Shown here: positions 10,064-20,672 of the stretch, piece by piece
Layout: each line of letters opens with the position of its first letter
How positions within the stretch are numbered: the first letter of the stretch is position 1
Assembly: GCA_039720395.1 (NCBI GenBank)
Contig: CM077829.1
Location: forward strand, 21,922,685 to 21,986,684
Direction: 5' to 3'
Length of the DNA stretch: 64,000 bases
DNA from: Liquidambar formosana
Lineage: Eukaryota > Streptophyta > Magnoliopsida > Saxifragales > Altingiaceae
The notes under the pieces: model-generated
What the model saw: the letters and a program-made list of their open reading frames with translations, nothing else
Databases searched by the model: none
What the model was told of the DNA's origin: nothing
Translations under genes and position numbers: made by a program

Positions 10064-10450
10064 CCACTTCAGAATTGGTACACCAAAGGATCCCTCGTTC
10101 TTATTCCAAGGAAAGAAGAGTCTAAGCCAGTAGAGGATATGTAGGTTTTCTTTTGAGTCTTGAGTCAGCAAACAATCTATTTTTGTTTAAAGTATTTCAT
10201 TTGTTGAGTCCTTTAGGGTTGTCATAAGTTTTGTTGTTTTAGAGTCTTCAATTAGTGATTGGTACTTTCTTTATTTTCTCGCAGAGATTATATCCATTGT
10301 CTTCGCGCTTTTTTGTCTATTAATGTGTGTGACATGGAAATAGACCCTAGAGACGCTGATATCCCTCCTGAGCTTGTTGAGTAAAGGAATAAAGGGATAG
10401 CACAACCAATTACAGAAGAACTAGAATAAATTAATCTAGGGACGAGTGAA

Positions 10451-10654
10451 TTGCCAAAAATAATTAAAATTGGTACAACACTTTCCCCTTCTGAAAAAGA
10501 ACAATTGGTTGAGTTGTTGAGAGAAAACCTTGAAGCGTTCGCTTGGTCTTATGAAGATATGCCCGGAGTAGACATAGACATAGTACAGCATCACATTCCG
10601 ACCAATCCTGACATGAAGCCTGTTAAGCAGAAGTTAAGGAGAATGAAGCCTGAG
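10451..10654 (+). pseudogene. Gypsy reverse transcriptase, N-terminal piece only (element G)
   Basis: Shows the typical entry into Gypsy RT: FAWSYEDMPGVD, VQHHIPTNPDMKPVKQKLRRMKPE. The domain stops there; the catalytic FVDD-type box, RNase H and integrase are absent. At 10655 the sequence turns into the last 96 bp of a Copia LTR, and the final codons of the open frame are LTR sequence. Confidence 0.88.
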
Positions 10655-10750
10655 TGTGTTATGCATAGTTAGATTCATGGGATGTGGAATTGTAAGGAAA
10701 ATTTTTATATTCCGCACTTTGTATTTTTCCCTCTTGTTCGATTCCCAACA
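10655..10750 (+). repeat. 5' LTR of Copia A, only last 96 bp
   Basis: Matches the end of A's own 3' LTR (from TGTGTTATGCATAG to GATTCCCAACA). The upstream 1.56 kb is gone and the piece abuts Gypsy RT sequence. Confidence 0.9.
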
Positions 10751-10751
10751 G

Positions 10752-10764
10752 TGGTATCAGAGCC
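10752..10764 (+). other. Primer binding site, initiator-Met tRNA (element A)
   Basis: TGGTATCAGAGCC, one base after the LTR end at 10750. Confidence 0.93.
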
Positions 10765-10945
10765 ATGATTATGCATAATACAAAATACATATGGGCTGGT
10801 AATTATGGTGTAGTTGAATGATTCAAAAATCTGGAAAAGTTTTCTGCATAATTGGTTTTCCTCCATGGCTGAACCTAGGGTTTGGAACCCTAGGTCAATT
10901 CTCTTCTACTCCTCTTCTTATTGATGGTTAAGTGTAGCCATGGAT

Positions 10946-10950
10946 ATAGG
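10946..10950. other. Target site duplication ATAGG, left of B
   Basis: ATAGG here and at 20668-20672 flank B exactly. Removing one copy and B restores the leader of A as seen in related copies. Confidence 0.92.
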
Positions 10951-12610
10951 TGTTGGGAATCGAACAAGAGGGAAAAATTGAAGTGCGGAATATAAAAAAA
11001 TTTTTCCTACGATTCCCAATCCCATGAATCTAACTATGCATAACACAAAATCAAACCCTAACTACGAAGAGGGTTAGAACACTTACAGGATTTTTGTCTT
11101 CTCCATTTTGCTCCAAGCTTCTACTCCGGACGGCGGTGAATGAGCAGCCCAAGTGTGCTGCCTCCAACGGTATCCACACCTAGCTAGAGCTTCAAGCCTT
11201 TTCTTTCTTCTTCCTTGTTGTTGCTAGAGGTGGAGAAGAGAGAGAGAGAGAAGAGAGCCTCCAAGGGGCTGGACGGCTAGGGTTTATTGTGCAAGCCTAT
11301 TATGCCATGTCACACATAAGTGTGACTTATATAGGCAGCCCACTAAAGGGGGCTGGCCATGGGGAAGAAACCCTAATAGGGTTATGTGTAATTACACTTA
11401 ATTGCACATTAACCCCTATTATTTGTATCAAATACAAATAGGCCTATAAAGAACTATTCTTTATTCACTAAAACCCTTTCTCTCATAGACTTTAAAGCCC
11501 TTCTTGCATGATCAGTGTGTGACCCATTGGGTTCACATCATTAAGTAGTAGGAATAGCACGAGGTGTGCACAATGGAACTCTTTCCATTTAGGGTCTAAT
11601 TGGAACTCCTTCCAATTCCCTAATTGATTATAACTCATTTATATCAATTAGGGCTTCTACTAACCATGAGTAACACCTAGCATATGGCTCATGGTGTGGT
11701 CCTTAATGAGGTGAATAGTCATTTACAAAGAACCCTTCTGTTATAGTTTATAAGTTACAATTGCATCCTTCCTTCAACACAATGTCTCCAATTGAACTAA
11801 TAGGACATGGAAGTCTGTCAAGTCCCTAGTTCAATTACTTTATACTCATTCATAGATATCAACTCATTGATGAACTCATGAAACTCTTTTCATATTCATC
11901 CTACCATGGCCATGGATTTAATGAGTTATATTATGAATGCTATATGAGACATTCTCTCTCTTTTTCCTGAGAGTGATGGATCCCTTGTTGATCACTCACA
12001 TGCCTTCATACACATAGCAGTAGGGCCAATGAACACCTTTGCAAACCCCTGAATAGGATCTGCACTTAGTGTTATCAAACTTCTAAAGCTACATGCATAA
12101 GGCAACTATGGTGTCTCAGGTCTAAGGATTACTTGTACCACTATAACAATGAGAAACTGATTGACAGGCAGGAAAAAACTCCATTCAGTTTATCTCATAT
12201 CTTTGGTCACATTCAGTGTACCTATTCTCGTAATAGGCACCCACTTGTTGGTTGTAGTGTCTCCACACAAATAGCTTGAGACTAGCTATCCTCCTATAGA
12301 GTCAGCCTAACAAGTGCTAGTCCTATGGTTTATTACTGTCCATCATAGTGAACCTTCAACTAGGAATGCTTTAGGAGTTTAGTACAGAGATATATCTATA
12401 GTCTCAAAATTACAACTCTTTGGAATTCCATATTCTCAACTCTAACTCCATGGACATATTATGTAAATATAAATGATGCATATAAACATAATAGAATAAG
12501 CCCTTTTATTAAATCAATAATAAATGTGACATACATAAATGAAATCAAATGATTGTTCCTAATCCCTAAACAATCATCTCCATGATTGGCTCTAGGGCAT
12601 AATCCTAACA
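10951..12610 (-). repeat. 3' LTR of Copia B
   Basis: 1660 bp with TG...CA ends in both readings (TGTTGGGAATCG ... CATAATCCTAACA). On the minus strand the TATA box is at 11326-11334 (CTATATAAG), with a GA/TC tract just downstream. Confidence 0.95.
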
Positions 12611-12626
12611 ATCTCCCACTTGCACT
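12611..12626 (-). other. Polypurine tract of Copia B
   Basis: The minus strand reads AGTGCAAGTGGGAGAT directly before the LTR start TGTTAGGATT. It primes plus-strand synthesis. The same 16 bases are at 26761-26776 (A) and 56636-56651 (E); C has AGTGCAAGTAGGAGAT at 34699-34714. Confidence 0.85.
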
Positions 12627-15535
12627 AAAGCCAATTGACCATGTATCGCATACCTATCTTCTCAAGATGTTGGTCTTAGACATAACCAATTATGTTTTAA
12701 AGCTTTAGTCAGTAGGTCTACAAAAACTTATGTAGATAATATCTTCTGTAATGTATCTATTACCTTTTCCAATGATTCCTCTAATCACTTGGAATTGCCG
12801 CTCTATGTGTTTGGACTTTTGATGAGACTGTGATTCCTATACTTGAGCTATAGACCCATTGTTGTCACAAAACAAGGTGTGGGCAACTCAATGGAAGGAA
12901 CAACTCCAAGTTCTAAATGAACTTATAGATCCAAACAGTCTCCTAGACAATGCGACAATTAATTCACCCTTAATAATGGAATCCACTGTATCTTTCATAC
13001 AGTTCTTCCATTAAGTATTTCACCAACTAAAGTGAATATAAAATATACCCCATATGGATTATATCCAAATCCATATACCCATCTACTATGAGTTTACAAT
13101 TTCCATATACAATCCAATATTCCAAATTTGAATTGACTGATAACTATTTGTAACAATTACAACATAATAGATATCAGGTTCAATACATAGTGTAGAATAA
13201 GGCTTCTTAACACTTTAAGAACCTTACTTGTGTTATCCTAGGGCACATGCCCTTGAATAATGAATTCTTATCTGTAGTAAATCAAACCTCCCTTAGAATT
13301 CTCCATGTTGAACTCCTTCAACATTTCAACTATGTTTGATGATTTGGAGATACTTAGCAATCTATATGATCTATCTCTATAGATCTTATTGGATGCTTTT
13401 GCCAAATCTTTCATGAATTAGTTTTTCTCCAAAAACTAAAACTTTACATTAGATAACATTCATATATCATTCATAATGATTATGATGTCATCCATACTTA
13501 GGATAAAGAAAAACGATCGCACTCCCACTAACCTTTTATACACTCATGGTCCATCTATACAATGAGAGAAATCAAACAATTTGATTACTTCAACTTTATA
13601 GATGTTCTAATTATGAGAACCTTGTAGTCTATTAATAGACTTCTATAACTTACACACTTTTATGGTTTTTCACCATTTGATATAACATCTTTATATCCTT
13701 TTTGACATATCTCATATTCAAAATGTGTGTTTATAGATAACAAGATCCAAATGGATTTCAGCATAACTATTATCAAACAAGTTTCTTTATAGACAACTTT
13801 TTGCCTATGCTGAAAACATTCTTAAATAACCAAGCCTTTTAGGTCTCTACCTATCCATATTGGATTTAATGACTCTTAGTCATTTCTCGAGTTGATGTGA
13901 AACATCATCTAGTCATAATCAATAGGATTATCTTGGTGATCTTTATCACCAAAGAACAATTCTTTCACATTCTAATAGAGATACAATATCTCTCTTATGT
14001 TAAGAAATATCCAATTTGATCTATGAAAAGATTGTAGTGCAGTTAAGGGTTTTGTCTCAACAGAGACAAGGGTTGGATCTTTGTTCGTTTGTGGCTTTAC
14101 AGACAATTCTATAAATTCTATCTACTTTTGCATCTTTCTTGAATGAACTCTTTCTCAAGAAAATCCAGCAAACATCCTAATAGACAACTTTTGTTCATTA
14201 GGGTAATAGAAATACTATCCCAACCACTTTTGGGATATACCACAATTTAACACTTACTTGACCGTATTTCCAGATTGTCTACATTATGTTTCCAGACATA
14301 CGTAGCACAAGCCCAAGCCTTAACTTCTTTAAGTTGGGTTTCTTCCCATATCATATCTGATATAATTGGGACAAAACTGGAGTGAACCCTAAATTATCAA
14401 TATGTAGCAATTTTAAGGTATATCCTAGATGGATACATTAGTAAAACTCATCATGGATCAAACCATATCTTAATAGGGTTCAATTCGTTCTCTTAGATTC
14501 ACCATTGAGCTATGGTATTCTAAGATGAGTCTACTGTAATTGAATGCATGCTCTACATGACTATATACATGACAATGTATTAGTCAAATTATAAATGTAA
14601 CTCTTTCACTTCACCAAGTAAAAGATGGGTTTGGTCATCTCATAACCAAGTCATAATCGTTACATTTAAATGAGAGTCTCTACATCTCTTGTATTCTCGG
14701 AATACGTTGCATTCGCTCTAATTAGTCATTTAAATTCGGAAATCAAATTTCTAGAATGTCTTAAATGACTTAGTTAAGAAATAAGTTCCCAAAATTAATC
14801 TAGCAACTCTTGCTCTATTAAAATTTTTAAAGGTAACTTATTATCTACTTAACTTTCTGCTTCAATTTAGATTATACTAGAATCCAAAAACCAAGAAGCA
14901 GAACTAACCAACAATTTAGTTTAGAGCATGAACCAAAACTTCAAAAGTTTGGTTCTTCTAGGAAGACTGATACTTTATCAAGTTCCCTTTACAATACCTT
15001 ATATTTACTACAAAATAATTATATTTCTTTGTCTTTGACTTTTCAAGACTTGCTTTCCTCTATGCTTCCATTTTAAATCACATCTAGCTTCTCAAGCTAT
15101 TCTATGTGATTAATCATTTTTCAAAAGAATGATTATTAATAAACAACTTTTATACATCCTAGTCCAGAAGAAGTCCTTTACAAGTACTATATTTTATAGT
15201 ATTATTTTACTCACAATACAACCTTTGTATGTGATGTAGGACATCAAAGGCACTTGCATTTACTAATTTTGCTTCTGAAGCTCATTAGTCATCAATACTA
15301 TCATATAGCATGGCAACAAGATGCCAATTGTGCATAGTGTCTTTTTCTTCTTAGGATGTTTTATGGAGGGCCTTTAATAAAAGGCCTAATAGCATATAAA
15401 CAATCTTTTGAAATTGAGAACAATTCTCAATTTCCTAAGTCAATCAAAGAAATCGGGTTTAGTCAAACTATCAATATCCTATATATTAGGAAATAGGGGT
15501 TTTGAGGTGAGTAATTAGGTAATCTACATAAACAG
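12627..15535 (-). pseudogene. Decayed gag-pol of Copia B
   Basis: Remains of Copia gag and pol with stops in all frames. RNase H traces lie near 12780-12900, including CDNNGSIAQ followed by a TAG (12837-12839). RT traces near 13330-13500 read as MKDLA...IYRDRSY and a destroyed YVDD box. Integrase is very degraded. Near the right end, the gag region aligns with F (14930-15530), with the zinc-knuckle codons ruined. It is about 1.5 kb shorter than a working Copia gag-pol. A and C carry the same decayed form. Confidence 0.8.
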
Positions 15536-18500
15536 AGAATTAGATTTCATTTTTATCCATAATGATTGGGTCTTTAATCATATGGTACCTCCCACTATTT
15601 TATCAAATTCCATACACCCTCTAATGGAATTCGGGAATCTCATTCCTAATGGGGATTGGGGTCCCACTGTGACCTAGAAGCCTCACATGTTAGTTTCTTG
15701 GCTTCTAACCCACAATAAGAAGACAACTCTTTGTCTATTGCTTCATAAGCAAGTTCCAATCGTTTTGCCTCTAGGGAACATACACCTCACATGTTAGTTT
15801 CTTGGAATACTTCCCTAGTTAAGTTAAACCCATCATTCACACAGCTATGTTTCGCCAAATATATACCTCACATGTTAGTTTCTTGGTATATACCAGTTTA
15901 GGCACCCCATGATATCTCATATGTGATAGTTTCAAGTAATGTCTTTAACATGGGTAGCTCCTACATGTCTGCAGCCAGGTACCCACATTAAGGGACGTTA
16001 GATGATCCTATAATGATGGAAGGCAATGAAGAATTCATTCCCTATGATTTCTTCATTTTCAACTTAATATTAAAATAAGAGGGGTTTTAAAGGGTCTCAT
16101 CAAATTAACATGCATCCTATGTATCAAAATTTAAACATATAAATTATGCTATTTATAATCATACATCTCATGCTATTATAAATCATACATCGCATGCTAT
16201 TATATATCAACATATATAAAGTACCATATTTTGATATTAGTCCCTAAGTGAATAGGTAACATATACCAAACTATGGTATTGGAGCTAATACAATTATCTC
16301 ATAAATTAAAGCTCCCACTATGATGATTATGGACTTTGAGAGGATTCAATCCAAGCCAATAGATTGAATCCAAGGTCTAAGGTGGGTGTAGGTGATCGTA
16401 AAATAAACCATTCATAACATGCATGCTTTCTTGAAAAACTTCTCTAAGCTTTCAAGTCCTTCAATCTGCTCCCTTGACTTAATGGTCTCCACCATTGGCT
16501 TGTTGGTCTCCACCATTGGCTTGTTGGTCTCCATCATACTCCTTTGGGTCCACCATGCTCCTTAGTGCGCTCTCGATTATATAACATTTACATAATATAT
16601 AGAAAGGGATACATAGGGGGAATGTGGGGTACATAAGAGAATGATAGAGAGAGAGGGAAGGTGGCATGCAAGCCCCAAATAATAAATTACATCACCATAA
16701 TAAAATTACAACTCTTGAAAAATTATTACAACCCATTCATAAGACGGCCAATCACAATTGGTTTAAGGGGTATAGTCCATAATCATCATCCAAACACATA
16801 CATACAATCTCATTGCATAATGTAAAGAAAAACTGTAAGCATTAAAACATATGGGCATTATGGTAATTCTCTTGAATGATTTACATTAATCTCATTAATG
16901 CATCCTAATCTTATTAGGTTTTAACAAAAATATCCAGAATTAAATAAAGTCTTAACATTTAAGACATTACAGTTTCAATTAATCAAATTAATTTAAAACA
17001 TGTAAAGTTTCCTAAAATAACTCTAATATCCAATATTAGGGTTTCCTTAATTAAACAAAACAATTTCATTTAATTAAGAATTTCCAGATTTTAATTTAAT
17101 CCCTAATTGTGTTTTAAACCATTTAAAACATTATAAAATTAATCAATATTAATTAAATCATTAATATAGGAATTAAATAAAATCATTAAAATGATGAATT
17201 AGTGTATTAGGGTTTCCTAAAACCCTAAACCCTAAATGCATAACCCTAAACCCTAAATGCAAGCCCTAATCATTAAATGCCTTATGATTGGTCATTTAAT
17301 GTCCAATCATTAAAACCCTAGGTTCATATGGTATTTAATAAAAGGGATTAGGGTTTAATTAATGCCAAATAGGGTATTAATTACCCTTAATTAATTACAC
17401 TAATTAGGGTTTCCAAAACCCTAACCCTAGACATCATTAATGGTATTAATTATGCCCTAACAATCAATAACCATGATTGGTCATTTAATGACCAATCATT
17501 AACTCTTAATTAAGGTAATTAATATTCCAATTAGGGTTTTAATTAATGCCATAATGAAATTAGGGTTTCATCATTAACTCAAAATTAGGGTTTCATCCTT
17601 AACTCTATGCAGCCGTCACTACCAGGGGGCTGCCTGAGCTTGGCTAGGCTGCCATGGCCACCAACGACTGTGGGAGGCCATGGCCAGTCATGGGAGAACA
17701 TCCTAGGGGTGTGGGACAAGCTTCTGGACACGTGAGAATTGGTGGAAGTGGCTGCCATCATCAAGAACAATCAGGGTTTCCAAAACCCATTGCTGGAGCC
17801 ATTGTTGCAGACCTTGAAGGTCACAATAGCTTCTAAATCCTTATCAATTCGACTCCTCCATTGAAACCAGCTTTTGTATCATGTCCGTACATGAAATACT
17901 AAGCTAATAGAAGAGGTTTGGATGATCAAATCATCACCAATTGTTCTAAACAATTAAAACAACAGTAGGCTGCCCAGAATTTGACAGCACACTGTCCATG
18001 GTCAGAAATTGATTTAAAAAACCAGCAAGATGAATGAATTAGGCTACCAAACGAATTTTCCCAGTATCCTACATGTCTTAGGAAACTAATGCAATTGGTT
18101 TAATGCAATTTGGAGTTCCCTAACCCAAGTTCTAATCAAAACTCCATTGATGACTTTTCTGCAGAGAAAATCTGCTATGCTGTTCATGAAAAATTTTCAA
18201 ACTTTTTGAATCTTTTTCCATCAAAACCTTTTTGAAACTTAAAGAAAATCATATACACATGATATATAATGATCCTACAATGATCTTCCATCATAAATAC
18301 AGCAGCTTTAATTAGAATTAATTGCAAGAACCTTAGGGTTCTAAAACCCAGATTCAGCCTCCATGGTGTTCTTCTCCTTCTTCCTTCTGTTCTAGCATCT
18401 TAATCCAATTATGATGCATCTAAATGCTTGGGAACCTTTCCATACCATGTCTAGAACATAACCCAAGTGGTGGCAACCATTGCCATGCCTTTGATCTCCA

Positions 18501-18993
18501 TCAATAACTCAAAGTTGTGGCTATTGCATCATTCCCGAGCAAAACTGTCTTTCCAGACAGCCTGTAGTAAAAAATTCATAACTTTCACTACAGAACTCGG
18601 ATTGACGCACCGTTTGTTGGGTTGGAAAGCTTATTCAAAGAGCTTTCTAACCATATATGGCTCGAAAATTTTGGAGAAGAACTCTGAATTCGGCAGGCAA
18701 AACAAGATGACGGTTTTTCATGGCAACCATGAAAACTGTTCATAACAGTTTTATAAAACCCTAGTTTCCTTATTCTTCTTCTCCAAACTCAAACCCTATG
18801 CAACCTATTGCATCCATGGATACACTTAACCATCAATTAGAAGAGGAGTAGAAGAGAATTGACCTAGGGTTCCAAACCCAAGGTTCAGCCATGGAGGAAA
18901 ACCAATTATGCAGAAAAAATTTTCCAGATTTTTGAATCATTCAACTACACCATAATTACCAGCCCATATGTATTTTGTATTATGCATAATCAT
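15536..18993 (-). other. Leader (5' UTR) of Copia B
   Basis: About 3.4 kb. It keeps the stem-loop array (15675-15984), telomere-like cluster (17216-17260), CCAAT palindromes (17284-17499) and GC-rich island (17585-17836), plus a module of about 420 bp (18360-18770) that F lacks. The ORF at 18467-18745, antisense to the element, lies in that module and has no recognised domain. Confidence 0.85.
15675..15984 (-). other. Stem-loop array in Copia leader (element B copy)
   Basis: The best-paired version. Stems are TAGAAGCC/GGCTTCTA (15675-15707), CTAGGGAA/TTCCCTAG (15771-15818) and TATATACC/GGTATATA (15860-15892), all around the identical loop TCACATGTTAGTTTCTT (plus reading). The fourth hairpin, GGGTA/TACCC, is at 15952-15984 with ACATGT in the loop. 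Confidence 0.8.
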
Positions 18994-19006
18994 GGCTCTG
19001 ATACCA
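18994..19006 (-). other. Primer binding site, initiator-Met tRNA (element B)
   Basis: Minus-strand TGGTATCAGAGCC, one base from the 5' LTR end at 19008. Confidence 0.93.
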
Positions 19007-19007
19007 C

Positions 19008-20667
19008 TGTTGGGAATCGAACAAGAGGGAAAAATTGAAGTGCGGAATATAAAAAAAATTTTCCTACGATTCCCAATCCCATGAATCTAACTATGCATAA
19101 CACAAAATCAAACCCTAACTACGAAGAGGGTTAGAACACTTACAGGATTTTTGTCTTCTCCGTTTTGCTCCAAGCTTCTACTCCGGACGGCGGTGAATGA
19201 GCAGCCCAAGTGTGCTGCCTCCAACGGTATCCACACCTAGCTAGAGCTTCAAGCCTTTTCTTTCTTCTTCCTTGTTGTTGCTAGAGGTGGAGAAGAGAGA
19301 GAGAGAGAAGAGAGCCTCCAAGGGGCTGGACGGCTAGGGTTTATTGTGCAAGCCTATTATGCCATGTCACACATAAGTGTGACTTATATAGGCAGCCCAC
19401 TAAAGGGGGCTGGCCATGGGGAAGAAACCCTAATAGGGTTATGTGTAATTACACTTAATTGCACATTAACCCCTATTATTTGTATCAAATACAAATAGGC
19501 CTATAAAGAACTATTCTTTATTCACTAAAACCCTTTCTCTCATAGACTTTAAAGCCCTTCTTGCATGATCAGTGTGTGACCCATTGGGTTCACATCATTA
19601 AGTAGTAGGAATAGCACGAGGTGTGCACAATGGAACTCTTTCCATTTAGGGTCTAATTGGAACTCCTTCCAATTCCCTAATTGATTATAACTCACTTATA
19701 TCAATTAGGGCTTCTACTAACCATGAGTAACACCTAGCATATGGCTCATGGTGTGGTCCTTAATGAGGTGAATAGTCATTTACAAAGAACCCTTCTGTTA
19801 TAGTTTATAAGTTACAATTGCATCCTTCCTTCAACACAATGTCTCCAATTGAACTAATAGGACATGGAAGTCTGTCAAGTCCCTAGTTCAATTACTTTAT
19901 ACTCATTCATAGATATCAACTCATTGATGAACTCATGAAACTCTTTTCATATTCATCCTACCATGGCCATGGATTTAATGAGTTATATTATGAATGCTAT
20001 ATGAGACATTCTCTCTCTTTTTCCTGGGAGTGATGGATCCCTTGTTGATCACTCACATGCCTTCATACACATAGCAGTAGGGCCAATAAACACCTTTGCA
20101 AACCCCTGAATAGGATCTGCACTTAGTGTTATCAAACTTCTAAAGCTACATGCATAAGGCAACTATGGTGTCTCAGGTCTAAGGATTACTTGTACCACTA
20201 TAACAATGAGAAACTGATTGACAGGCAGGAAAAAACTCCATTCAGTTTATCTCATATCTTTGGTCACATTCAGTGTACCTATTCTCGTAATAGGCACCCA
20301 CTTGTTGGTTGTAGTGTCTCCACACAAATAGCTTGAGACTAGCTATCCTCCTATAGAGTCAGCCTAACAAGTGCTAGTCCTATGGTTCATTACTGTCCAT
20401 CATAGTGAACCTTCAACTAGGAATGCTTTAGGAGTTTAGTACAGAGATATATCTATAGTCTCAAAATTACAACTCTTTGTAATTCCATATTCTCAACTCT
20501 AACTCCATGGACATATTATGTAAATATAAATGATGCATATAAACATAATAGAATAAGCCCTTTTATTAAATCAATAATAAATGTGACATACATAAATGAA
20601 ATCAAATGATTGTTCCTAATCCCTAAACAATCATCTCCATGATTGGCTCTAGGGCATAATCTTAACA
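19008..20667 (-). repeat. 5' LTR of Copia B
   Basis: 1660 bp, nearly identical to 10951-12610. The TATA box CTATATAAG is at 19383-19391 on the minus strand. It drives minus-strand transcription towards the leader and gag remnants. Confidence 0.95.
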
Positions 20668-20672
20668 ATAGG

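Larger units (their letters stand above)
7138..10654 (+). mobile_element. Tat/Ogre-type Gypsy element G, internal remnant (gag to start of RT)
   Basis: Plus-strand Gypsy coding remnant. It starts inside gag, at the point equivalent to 47690 in element D, and ends inside the first part of reverse transcriptase, where the truncated LTR of Copia A begins. The order gag, protease, G-patch-like domain, RT matches D. It probably belongs to the same original element as H (28434-46554), with Copia A inserted between them and a deletion at A's left side; that link is inferred. Confidence 0.85.
10951..20667 (-). mobile_element. Copia element B, complete non-autonomous copy
   Basis: A complete minus-strand element of 9.7 kb: 5' LTR 19008-20667, primer site 18994-19006, leader of about 3.4 kb, decayed gag-pol, polypurine tract 12611-12626, 3' LTR 10951-12610. 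Both LTRs are 1660 bp, and by eye they differ at only about eight positions, so the insertion is young. It is flanked by ATAGG at 10946-10950 and 20668-20672. It sits in the leader of A in the opposite orientation. Its gag-pol region is about 2.9 kb, shorter than a functional one, and full of stops, so it must have used proteins from elsewhere. Confidence 0.95.

Noticed and set aside
10740..10770. tRNA gene near the TGGTATCAGAGCC sequence
   Set aside because: Only 13 bases match the tRNA 3' end; no cloverleaf is present. It is a primer binding site, as at the other four copies.
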